64,000 nt of DNA from Flectonema sp. DT1601 (taxonomy: Eukaryota; Euglenozoa; Diplonemea; Diplonemida; Diplonemidae): assembly GCA_964019425.1 (NCBI GenBank), contig OZ025787.1:1178001-1242000 (forward strand), read 5' to 3'. How positions within the stretch are numbered: the stretch's first letter is position 1; every line of letters begins with the position of its first letter. Made by a program: the position numbers and the translations under genes. A model generated the notes under the pieces. It was not told the origin of the DNA. It made no database searches and saw nothing but the letters and a program-made list of their open reading frames with translations. Shown piece after piece: positions 19,482 to 27,986 of the stretch.

Positions 19482-19555
19482 GCCCCATTGGCGCAATTGG
19501 ATAGCGCGTTGGACCTCTAATCCAAAGGTTGTGAGTTCGAGTCTCACATGGGGTA
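19482..19555 (+). tRNA. tRNA-Arg (UCU)
   Basis: A complete 74-nt cloverleaf: 7-bp acceptor with a G1:U72 wobble, D stem GCGC/GCGC, anticodon stem TTGGA/TCCAA, loop CCTCTAA, 5-nt variable loop, T stem GTGAG/CTCAC with loop TTCGAGT, discriminator A. The anticodon is TCT. A run of six T follows as a Pol III terminator, and the B box GTTCGAGTC is canonical. Oddity: position 33 is C where nearly all tRNAs have U. The tRNA-Lys beside it shares C33 and G1:U72. Confidence 0.93.
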
Positions 19556-19615
19556 TTTTTTAAAAGCCGATTACTTGCTCAGATTTAGTGGCAATTGTGA
19601 TGTGATTAAAAAAAT

Positions 19616-19688
19616 CACCTCCCGCGGGGCTCGAACCCGCGACCACAAGGTTAAGGGCCTTGCGCTCTACCGACTGAGCTAGGGAGGC
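19616..19688 (-). tRNA. tRNA-Lys (CUU)
   Basis: On minus, a 73-nt cloverleaf: acceptor GCCTCCC/GGGAGGT (G1:U72), D stem GCTC/GAGC with loop AGTCGGTA, anticodon stem CAAGG/CCTTG, loop CCCTTAA, T stem GCGGG/CCCGC with loop TTCGAGC, discriminator G. The anticodon is CTT. A T run follows in the minus direction. As in the neighbouring tRNA-Arg, position 33 is C instead of U. The two genes converge, with 60 bp between their 3' ends. Confidence 0.93.
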
Positions 19689-19696
19689 TATATTCC

Positions 19697-19790
19697 AAAA
19701 AAAGCTTTTTATTTATTTAGTCACACCCCCCCCTGTCTTTCTACTTTGTTTTTATTCTTTCTGAGCATACTCGCTCTTCTTATTTTTTAA
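19697..19790 (-). mobile_element. 5'-truncated LINE-B-type tail
   Basis: Read on minus, this fragment encodes RMLR...NKVERQ and a stop followed by TAAATAAATAAA, matching the C-terminal end of LINE-B (RMLRMKENKVDRQWD at 20042). Its A-rich 3' end lies only about 9 bp upstream of the tRNA-Lys 5' end. Confidence 0.65.
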
Positions 19791-20029
19791 CTAATTAAAT
19801 AAGCAACAACGAGTGCAACTGTTGTGAGTCCGTTGGAGGACTTCCCCGGATAGGAAGCTCACGACACTGTAAGTACAAAGCGAATGATCAATACGGAGAC
19901 GGTGGCCAAAGACCACTGGGTTACCTGCGAGCTATGAAGCTCTACGGATGTCCTCAGAGAGTTATTAGGAGATGAATTAGGAGTGATGTATGAGTATGAT
20001 ATACTAAAAAGATAGTAACTTCTGATAAA
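19791..20029. other. Spacer between LINE-B-type pieces
   Basis: No coding frame is seen. A GTGGCC-AAA-GACCAC hairpin (one mismatch) lies at 19912-19926, related to 19166-19180. The stretch may be part of another retroelement's UTR. Confidence 0.45.
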
Positions 20030-23000
20030 AGTTTTATTTATTTAGTCCCATTGTCTATCCACTTTATTTTCCTTCATTCTGAGCATTCTTGCCCTTCTGT
20101 CAGGCCGAAGAGTCTGTTCTTTACAGAAGGGGCACTTTATCGGTAGTTTATTTACTCTGAGCAGGGGGTGAGAGCCCGTTCTGAACCTGGCTATCCTAAT
20201 CTCTGATTCTCTCAGCATGTCCTTGGGGTATCGAGCCGCTCTCAGGCCTCCGGTAGCATCAAGATATTGCCTAAGCATCACTCGTTTGATCAGTGGTTTC
20301 GCCCTTGCTGAATCCTCCATAATTTTACCAAACAGCTTTCTGTTAGCTTCCCTCACTATCCTTGACTTATGTGAGAAGAAGTCCATAGTCGTTGACACCG
20401 GCTTGCTCTTAACATCTTTTGAAATCTTTTTCGCCAGTTCATCTGCCTTGTCATGCGGTTCAATCCCACATGACCTGGGATGAATTGAAGGTGTACGAAT
20501 GAGTCTAATTTTCTTATCCCTTCTAGGCTAGTATCAAGAGAGAGTTCAGCTTCCTCTGAGCCGCAATTCCACCACGCAGCTCATCCAGATTGGATTTAGA
20601 ATCACTGAAGACTCTCGTGATTCCACATCTGGGACCCAAGACAGAGGTTGCTTTTCCAAATTCACTTATTAACAGCTTCAGAGTAACCTGTTCAGCTTTA
20701 TAACTACTTTCCGTCGCAATAAGTCTCGATGCCATGGTCCGTTTGCACGGCGTGATCTGCACTGCTGCTGCGCCTGCCGTGTAGTTGACAGGGTCGTGGG
20801 ATCCGTCAACAAAAATGGACGAGGTACATCCTAAGTTCGCTGCAGTACTCCTCGAACTTAGCCTTGTCCACTTCAGCAACACCAGTCTTCGAATGTCCAT
20901 ATCCACAAGATATCTCCAGGTTCGGAACATCTATCCATGGCTCGATGCTGTCAGGCATGACAATCCCTTGGATCTTCATATTACGGTCCTCAGCCGGTAA
21001 AGTTGAACTCCAAGTTCCACTAGCGATTCCCTTCGTAGAATGCACCCAATCCAGTGATCGATACCTGAATAAGGCAATCCTGGCTTGCTTCTCGATCTGC
21101 AGTCTCATCGGGAGTATGTTCGCCTCCCACAGTAACGGAAGGGAGGCCGCAGCCGGTGATCTTTCTAGCTATCTTCCTCAGATTCAGGTCAATAGGTTTT
21201 AGCTGTTCATCTGTCAAGAAAGGTCCATAGCTCTCAAGCCCATACAGAATTCTTGAGAGGATGTATAAGTTCTTGATCATGTTCAGCGTTTTGAAATAAA
21301 AGTTGAATAGCTCCAACTTTCGAAGCAGAACAAGTCCCTTCCTTGTCTCATCCATTAGTTTATCCACTTGTGTACCATATTTCAGGTCATCGTCAATATG
21401 GACACCCAAGTACTTAACACTATCCACCATTGGCATGAGTACGGCAGTCAGCAACTTCACCCAGGTCGGATCTGGACCCACTGGCATCAGTTCTAGAAGT
21501 TCACTTGCCTTCGTAACCTCTATATTACCCAGCTTGAGGATCATCGCCCCATTTCCAAGTAATGGCCTACCTTCTTCATTTGACCGAATCATCCCAGCCG
21601 GTTCCTCCCTACTGATCCGAAAGAAGTTCTCTCCTGACGTTCTGGGGAATCCCAGCCTCCAATACGTATTCCTAGGACAATCCACCGGCATCCCGCAGGT
21701 CTTCGAAACCGACAGTGCCATGTCATTATCTTTGCACCAACGATCTACTAACCCAAGGACTAATTGCGCCATCCGGTAAGTTACTTTAAAATCCTTATTC
21801 GAAACCACACAAGCTGTGTCGTCTGCGTAGAGTGCTGAAACACATCCCGTCTTCTCAAGTTTCTTAGCCAGGTCGTCGACATAAAGGATAAGATAAAGGA
21901 GAGGCCCAAAAATCGACCCTTGCGGAACACCTTTCGTCACAGTTCTGTATGTTCTCAGATTGCCATTGACACTAACCTTTGCCTTCCTTCGCGTCAGAAA
22001 GTTAGCGACCCATCCGATGAGAATGGTGAAGGAATCCCCATCGCCACCATTTTAGCAATCAGTTTAACATGATTTATCCTATCAAATGCCTCAGTGAAGT
22101 CGAAAGAGAGCAGTATTGAACTCTTACCACCTTTTCTCGCACCATGTAGCGCATTAACCAGCAGTGAGATTTGCTCGCAAGTATTCCTGCCCCTTCTGAA
22201 ACCTGCCTGAATGGAGGACAAGGCATTATTTGACGTCAGCCAATACATCAGCCTGTCGTAAATTATCCGTTCAAGCATTTTTCCGACTACAGATGTCAAC
22301 GTGATCGGTCTGTAGCTGGATAGCTTTTCTTTGGGTTTACCCGGTTTGTATACCGGTTTGATCATACCCTCTTTCCAGACCTTCGGAACTCTAGCTGAGA
22401 GCCAGGAGTCGTTGAATACCGATAACAGAAATCGTCTACCGGTTGCTGATAGGTTCTTCAGCATCGCCCCGTGGATTCCATCAGGACCAGGAGCCTTACC
22501 AGCTTTTACCTTCTTGATGGCGCGCTCAAGCTCAGACATCACCAGAGGTCCACAAGCACCTGCATAATCACTTGGCTTCAGCTTCGGAGATTTCAAACGT
22601 TTCCTGACAGAGGTCTTAACAAACTGATCTAGAAATTTGCTGGGGAGTAGGTCCTCACTGAATTCAGGGATTTGGATGTCTTGACCCCCATCGGCATCCA
22701 GGTCCTTAATCTTCCTGAAGGCGAATGCAAAACCTTCACCTTGTGCAAGTTTCTCAGCAACGAATTTTCCCTTCGCTTGTTTGGTCTCAGGGGTTGAGGC
22801 ATTCCACATTCTCCTCCTCTTACCCTGGATCCTGAGCCTTCTACGGATGTTCTTCTTCGCCACATGAAGCAGGATACGGTTTGTTGCCGCTCTGATACCC
22901 ACCTTCGGAGGACTGTTCACCTTGCTAAGTCGGTAATCCAAGTCAAGACGGAACCAGTACCAATCAGCTGTATTAAAGTCCCAGACTGATTTTTTCGATG

Positions 23001-23348
23001 CCTGGTTGTTCACTGTTTCCAGCGGTGAGAACGTATCAAAGACAGCAGCAAGAGGTAAGTGATCAGACCCATGTTCAGAGCCATCACCAATTAACCCGAA
23101 GTGTAGTAATTGTAACTCCTCGTGGTGGAGGATTGCATCCGGTGAAGTCCCGTGTCTCGGCAACGTCACAAATCCCGGATCGTTTGCAATTAGAAGGTTA
23201 TTAGATCTGCACCACTCTAGAAGTTGGCAACCTTTCGTGTCCGTCTTCTTCGACCAGAGTTTATGATGAGCATTGAAGTCACCAGCAAATATAAACCTTT
23301 CGTCACGCTTCAAAGGGAAGAGATCAAAATCTATCTTAGAAAAAGTTT
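20030..23348 (-). mobile_element. LINE-B, 5'-truncated and decayed non-LTR retrotransposon
   Basis: On minus, the order is end of AP endonuclease (FAGDFNAHHKLW, GSDHLPL), reverse transcriptase (YADDT present), RNase H and CCHC finger, then a stop and a very short TAAATAAATAAAA tail at 20030-20045. It is related to LINE-A throughout ORF2 but clearly diverged, and its 3' UTR is different and almost absent. The 5' end is cut inside the endonuclease, where it meets repeat X. Confidence 0.85.
20042..23325 (-). pseudogene. LINE-B ORF2 (endonuclease end, RT, RNase H, zinc finger), frameshifted
   Basis: Homology to LINE-A ORF2 runs colinearly but moves between frames. From 23325 to about 21994 it holds the endonuclease end and RT fingers/palm (AGFRRGRNTCEQI, FDFTEAFDRINH). 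From about 21940 to 21080 it holds KGVPQGSIFGPLLYL, YADDTACVV and the thumb. From about 21108 to 20810, 20880 to 20523 and 20480 to 20042 it holds the linker, RNase H (FVDGSHD, YKAEQVT, FSDSKS) and CPFCKEQ finger. At least four or five frame changes make it non-functional, so it is older than LINE-A. Confidence 0.82.
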
Positions 23349-23475
23349 TATTTATAAAAAGCTTTTTCTTTTGGTTACACTCCAGACTCTTTGTTTTTGT
23401 TCTTTTCACTTCTATGTTTGTCTTTCTTTTTTTTACATTCTTTTTAACTCTTTAACTTAAGTCTGACAATTGGAA
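23349..23475 (-). repeat. Dispersed repeat X, copy fused to LINE-B
   Basis: The reverse complement carries TTGTCAGACTTAAGTTAA, GAAGTGAAAAGAACAAAAAC and GGAGTGTAACCAAAAG, matching the free copy at 19338-19466 nearly base for base in its second half. It lies exactly at the truncated 5' end of LINE-B. Confidence 0.65.
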
Positions 23476-23483
23476 CTAGAGCG

Positions 23484-23560
23484 GAAAAAAGGTTTTATTT
23501 TTTTATTTATTTATTTAGTCACATCCCCCCTGTCTTTCTACTTTGTTTTTGCATTACCTC
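23484..23560 (-). mobile_element. 5'-truncated LINE-B-type tail
   Basis: On minus the fragment reads NKVERQGG and a stop, then TAAATAAATAAATAAA and an A-rich tail. It is the same C-terminal end as at 19697 and 20042. Three LINE-B-type 3' ends therefore lie on minus in this 4-kb stretch. Confidence 0.6.
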
Positions 23561-23561
23561 A

Positions 23562-24062
23562 ACAAGGAAGAAGTCTGGACGAAGAATACTTCGAAAAGGC
23601 CAGCAAAACGAGGCAACTGACGATGGTGTTCACACGACCACCTCCAAAACGTGCCCTACAACACGCAACTGACTGCAGTCAGATACAAACGCCAGTTCGA
23701 TTCGATGGACAATTAAAAATAAGAAGCTGGTGGTTCGTAGCTTTGTCTGGCACGATCCACCGTCCAACTCTAACGATCGCCAAGAAGATTAATCCACCGG
23801 TGACCCACGAATTAATTGCGTGGATAACAACTGAAGAGTTGACCAAGTCACAGGTCCAAAACCCAGCAGCTGTAACAGCAATGCCATAGCAATACTTAAA
23901 GCTCAACATGACCTCTGCCATGGACTCACCATCATACATGGCAAGATTGGATTGAGGGTGGTTTATCAAAAGGATGTTGATAAAGTTAGAAAGGGTGCTG
24001 GTAAATATGCATCCACAGTATTTGGCGAAGGGCTTCACCGTCTCAGTGGAGCAACGAAGTGA
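23562..24062 (+). pseudogene. LINE-C ORF1-like frame, frameshifted
   Basis: The first frame reads through SLDEEYFEKASKTRQLTMVF to about 23889. The continuation is in another frame (AIAILKAQHDLCHGLTIIHG, then YASTVFGEGLHRLSGATK) and stops at 24060-24062. One frameshift near 23870-23885 explains the break. The protein is unrecognised, and its place before the endonuclease is that of ORF1. Confidence 0.45.
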
Positions 24063-24084
24063 TGGCGACAGCCATCACTTCGTT
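24053..24084 (+). ncRNA. 14-bp perfect hairpin at ORF1 stop of LINE-C
   Basis: AACGAAGTGATGGC pairs perfectly with GCCATCACTTCGTT around the loop GACA. The ORF1 stop codon TGA (24060-24062) lies inside the 5' arm. Confidence 0.7.
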
Positions 24085-24179
24085 AATAGAAGCGGTAAAA
24101 AGGATTGAGAACAATCTTGGAATGAACAAGATTATTACAAATGAGAACAGGAATAACACTGGCCAATCATGATTGTGAT

Positions 24180-25618
24180 CTAGTCAAATAACATTCGCTC
24201 AGTTCTGAAACCAGAAAATTACTTTCGATTGAACTGGGCACTGAGAGAAGAAAAGCCTGAAGTAGTACTACTACAGAAAACGTGGTTATCTGAAGAAAAA
24301 CATCTCACCATCGAAGGCTATTCAATATACAGAAGAGACAGCACCATCAAGTCAGGTCATCGAGGACTCGTCACTCTGGTCAGAAATGATTTAAATAAGA
24401 TAATATTAAAACACCCCGACATCTCACATGACCAAACTGAGATATTAACAGTAGTACTTCAATCTAATCCGCCATCGACAATTCACAATGTTTACCACCC
24501 TCCTGAAATCAAGGCAACAACCTGGAAGTTCAAATCGGAGCCCGGCACATTGATTGCGGGTGACATTAATGGACATCATTCAACTTGGTCAAATGGAAAT
24601 ACGAACACCACTGGTAACAGCTTCTACGATTGGTCACTAGAAGCAGCAATTAAAATTTTAAATAAACCTCAACAACAAACAAGACCACAAAGTTCAGCTT
24701 CTCCAGATGTAATTGCATTAGATATTTCAATGGATGCACAAATCGAACTCATGAAGGGATGGGGCAGCGATCACCTGCCACTCAAACTGACAATCGAAGA
24801 TATCAAAATAAATGAATATTCGAAAGAGAGTTCTGGGACATGGAAATGGAAGTGGCATTGTGCCGATTGGAATTATTATAAAATATTGTTGGAAAGGGCA
24901 GCGTCCAAATTAGAAAGAATTAAGAATGTTCAGAAACTCGCTACCAGGATCAACAACGAGATTCTGAGAGCAGCGAGAAGGGCCATCCCAGGCTACAACA
25001 AGAAGTCGAGTAGTACCTTCGCTGTGAGGGATTCAGAATTGGAAGATTTAATGGCAGAGACTGACCCTGATAAGACAGACTCAGAAGCAATTAAAAGAGG
25101 TATCAACATGATCAAACAGAAGATCATTGAGTGCGACATGACTGGAATGGACTACCGATGGGCCTTCAGAAAAGTTAAACAACTGGAAGGTAGAATGATG
25201 GACCATTCAATTACTAAGATTGCCGACGGTGAGAAGGAATTAACCGACTCGCGGGAGATGGCAGATGTCTTCACCAAAACATACGCCGACCAATTCAAAT
25301 TCGAAGACGGTGAACCAACCTTACAATCCCATCAGAAACTGAAAGGGCAGAAGAAATTCTAATTTCACAACTCGGAATTGGCGACTGTAAAGGGAAATGT
25401 CCTAGGTGCAGAGAAAAATACTCTGTAGAGCATCTGTTAGCAAAATGCTCAAAGTACAGAAAAGAGAGGAGAGAGCATCTTCAGAAAACACAAGAAGAGT
25501 TAAGGGATTGTCTTTCCACTGTACAAAAACTAGAGAATGTTTTTCTTTTTATGTCATCTTCAAGAAGATATGTTTTTCCAAAAAAAGAAAAGAAAATTCG
25601 AGTCAGGAAACAGAGAAA
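24180..25618 (+). pseudogene. LINE-C ORF2 remnant: AP endonuclease joined to zinc finger
   Basis: The frame from about 24187 begins like an AP endonuclease (NNIRSVLKPENYF), continues with EVVLLQKTWLS, where the usual catalytic QET is QKT, then GDINGHHSTW, SPDVIALD and GSDHLPL. A linker up to GEPTLQSHQKL (about 25340) follows. From there, in a shifted frame, the sequence jumps to a C-terminal finger, CPRCREKYSVEHLLAKC (CX2CX7HX4C), and ends at about 25618. The whole RT/RNase H core is deleted, and the E-to-K change would inactivate the endonuclease. Confidence 0.72.
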
Positions 25619-25690
25619 ATAATGAAGAAAACGTTATCCTTCAACGCACACTTTTCAATACTGTGATTCAAAACTCGCAACTGACTTGAT

Positions 25691-26160
25691 TTCTCAAGCT
25701 TCCAAACAACCAAAGTAGCACCTACACCATGGGGACGGTCTGATTGTTGTTTGACTGACGGACGGATATAGATTGGGCACAGATCGAGAGTTTTTGAGAG
25801 ATCTTAGATGGAAGTCCACACCTTTCAGGCCATCCCCAAAAAGCAGCTACAGCTATGTCAATTCAAATCGCGACGAGCTGCAACTTCGAAATGAAGTTTT
25901 TAATTATTGTTCTTACCTTCTCCACATATTTACATATGTTATAAATATAAGTCATATCTTACGATTGACAATTCCTCCCATAAATAAATTTCTTTTTATT
26001 ATTTTATTTTTCACTTGCTTTACACGTGCTATTTGTAGCAACGGGGGGGAAATTTCAGATGGATTTGTGCTGGTGAAGTTCCAATGACGGAATTCGTTAG
26101 CTTGATTAACGAAATCAGAGTTCTTTGTTGCTCTGAGTGACGTTAACATTCAATCCAGGA
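25691..26160. other. Spacer between LINE-C and host gene
   Basis: A frame at about 25780-26087 encodes DLRWKSTPFRPSPKSSYSYV and then hydrophobic low-complexity sequence. I cannot tell whether it is a leftover exon or chance. CATTCAATCCAG at 26147-26158 could be the acceptor for the next gene. Confidence 0.4.
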
Positions 26161-26772
26161 ATGCAGCATCATGTCATCGAAGAATGGAGGGATACTCTCG
26201 TTAGTTATAAGTGTACTGATGCAGTAAATCGAATAACGGAAGGTGACATATTCGGAAATGAAATCGTGCGATTAATGAACATACGAGTTGGAATACGAGA
26301 CTGCGTAGTGTCGCGGAATGTCGAAAAGACCTTGGAGTCAAATGACGAGATTGTATCATGGAAAGGTGGCAACTGTATCCATCCTGAAGGTATTCTTGTG
26401 GTAAGAGACAATGGAGTGAACACTTGGCTCGTGTGGAGGAATAGCACTGCGGCGCCAACGATAACAACACCGAAATTTATGATTCAAAATATTGATGCGA
26501 TCTATTCAGAAGAGAGACCTCTTGAACTATTCCTCGTCACTCCTCAAACAGTAATTACATCTGTTGCGTGGCCTATGAGTGGTATTACTCTTTGGAACTC
26601 CCATAAGTGGCTTTCTGATTGGGAAGACTCCCTCAAAGCACAAACTGAAACAAGGGAGCCACGTAAACAGTTGCAGGCAGAGAGAACTCAGAAATCACGA
26701 CGTCGTTCTCGAGTACTTAGCCTGAGAAGAGCTCCCCTCTTCAAGCTAAAGAGACAACTAAAACAACAATGA
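26161..26772 (+). CDS. Unknown 203-residue protein with basic C-terminus
   Basis: MQHHVIEEWRDTLVSYKC opens a soluble protein with mixed alpha/beta content in residues 1-150 (for example EGILVVRDNGVNTWLVWRNS). Residues 155-203 form a strongly basic tail rich in R, K and Q (RTQKSRRRSRVLSLRR), which could be a nuclear or RNA/DNA-binding tail. I start at the first ATG after the CAG at 26158, because the open frame upstream has no ATG. I do not recognise the family. It is followed after 136 bp by a small membrane protein on the same strand. Confidence 0.65.
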   Translation: MQHHVIEEWRDTLVSYKCTDAVNRITEGDIFGNEIVRLMNIRVGIRDCVVSRNVEKTLESNDEIVSWKGGNCIHPEGILVVRDNGVNTWLVWRNSTAAPTITTPKFMIQNIDAIYSEERPLELFLVTPQTVITSVAWPMSGITLWNSHKWLSDWEDSLKAQTETREPRKQLQAERTQKSRRRSRVLSLRRAPLFKLKRQLKQQ

Positions 26773-26874
26773 GTTAGTTGTACGACTTTTTAAGACTCTT
26801 TTCATGTGAAAAGGGATTTAGTTTTTCCGAGAAATAACTGCTGTATTCTTTTCTGTTTTAACTTCTGAATGCTA

Positions 26875-26892
26875 TTTATTTTCTTTTTGCAG
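26875..26892 (+). promoter_or_regulatory. Putative trans-splice acceptor
   Basis: ATTTATTTTCTTTTTGCAG precedes the ATG at 26909 by 16 bases. It is among the clearest pyrimidine-AG sites in the window. Confidence 0.55.
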
Positions 26893-26908
26893 CTACGTAC
26901 CTATTAAT

Positions 26909-27237
26909 ATGTCCACTCAGCTCATCAATAGAAAGAAGGGAAAGTTTGACACAAAAAAGTTTAATGACTTGACCAATGCGGATATAGAGTTTGCTCAGAA
27001 CTTAGTAAATCCAAACACCAGATATGTTCAATTAAAGATTATGGTGTTTGTTGGGTTATTACTAATTGGTTCATTGTTTTGTTATATGAAATATCCAATG
27101 TTGGAAATAGCTGTTCAATCATCATGGAACGACTACGACGAGCACTGTGTAGAACACCATGACAGGGATACTCAAGCGTGTGCTAATCACCTAATTGTAT
27201 GTCACGTGTTGTGTTCAGATAATATTTGCTATTAGTG

Positions 27238-27271
<34 letters not shown>

Positions 27272-27405
27272 AGCATATTCGCACTGATGAAACTGTAATC
27301 CAGGCTTTGCAGACTGGGTTTTACGGATGTGGTGCACTTGCATCTGTGGGAATTTACCTCTTATTAACAAGAACGAAGGAGGAATTGGAAAGCAAAATCC
27401 TTTAG
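26909..27405 (+). CDS. Small two-helix membrane protein, two exons
   Basis: Coding exons are 26909-27196 and 27274-27405, and the 77-nt intron removed between them is phase 0. The 139-residue product has a hydrophilic Lys-rich start, helix 1 at about 47-68 (IMVFVGLLLIGSLFCYM), a loop with clustered Cys and His (DEHCVEHHDRDTQACANHL) that could bind metal, and helix 2 at about 110-126 (FYGCGALASVGIYLLL), then KEELESKIL and a stop. Without splicing the frame would stop 13 codons after the donor, whereas the spliced frame gains a second clean helix, which supports the model. The family is unknown. The topology suggests both ends on the same side of an ER or mitochondrial membrane. Confidence 0.75.
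27197..27273 (+). other. Spliceosomal intron, 77 nt, A-rich 3' half
   Basis: The donor is GTATGT. The acceptor CAG directly follows an uninterrupted run of 28 A. There is no polypyrimidine tract at all. Confidence 0.8.
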
Positions 27406-27960
27406 GAGTACCGGCTCCTTTTCAGCTTCGTAAATTCCCTTAGCCTCTTGGATGGTTCCCCAGATTGATACACTTTTTGGGATCTTCGTGTGCTATGTCT
27501 ACCAATCAGCGTTCCTTAATTCGTTATTTAGATTGCTTCAATTCGATAGTTGAAGGGAGGGTTTAGCCGTTGTTCTTTTTTTCGTGAACGTGGAGAAAAC
27601 TCCTTATTTCAGCGACCCCCATGCTGCGATACTTCGGCTTTGATTTTGCCTCTCGCTGTCAAGAATTCGGGGAAAAAAAGAAAAAAAAAAAACTCCTGCG
27701 GCTGAATGTTATGGGTTTGTTGTCTGTTGTTAGCCCCCCATTGTTGTGGCTTGAATCAAAGATAAAAACCCATTTTATGGCCTAGTCTTTCTCTGCAATC
27801 ATGACTACCTCTCTCTTTCTTCCGATTCTTTGCAGCTTGCTGGGCAGCTGTATCAAAAAAATTATAACTGCTAGCTTGCTGGAGGGGGTGTTGGACCGAG
27901 AGAATGGAAAAAAAAAAAAAAAAAACTTCAACAACAGTAAAAGTCAGGGTTACTTTTTCA
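27406..27960. other. Spacer, no gene seen
   Basis: 3' UTR-like A/T-rich sequence with A runs, ending in the splice-like site GGTTACTTTTTCAG at 27948-27961. No supported frame is present. Confidence 0.55.
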
Positions 27961-27986
27961 GCCATCAAAAAAAAAAAAAAAAGAAA

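Larger units (their letters stand above)
23561..25690 (+). mobile_element. LINE-C, internally deleted non-LTR retrotransposon
   Basis: A plus-strand element different from LINE-A and LINE-B. It has an ORF1-like region (23561-24062), a hairpin, a nearly full AP endonuclease (24180-24830), a linker, and then directly a C-terminal zinc finger (25390-25460). Reverse transcriptase and RNase H are missing, so the copy is defective. No clear target-site duplication can be defined by eye. Confidence 0.72.

Noticed and set aside
25773-26087. Separate gene upstream of the 203-residue protein
   Set aside because: No ATG in good context is seen, the second half is T-rich hydrophobic sequence, and no homology is recognised. 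It is kept as possible exon remnant only.
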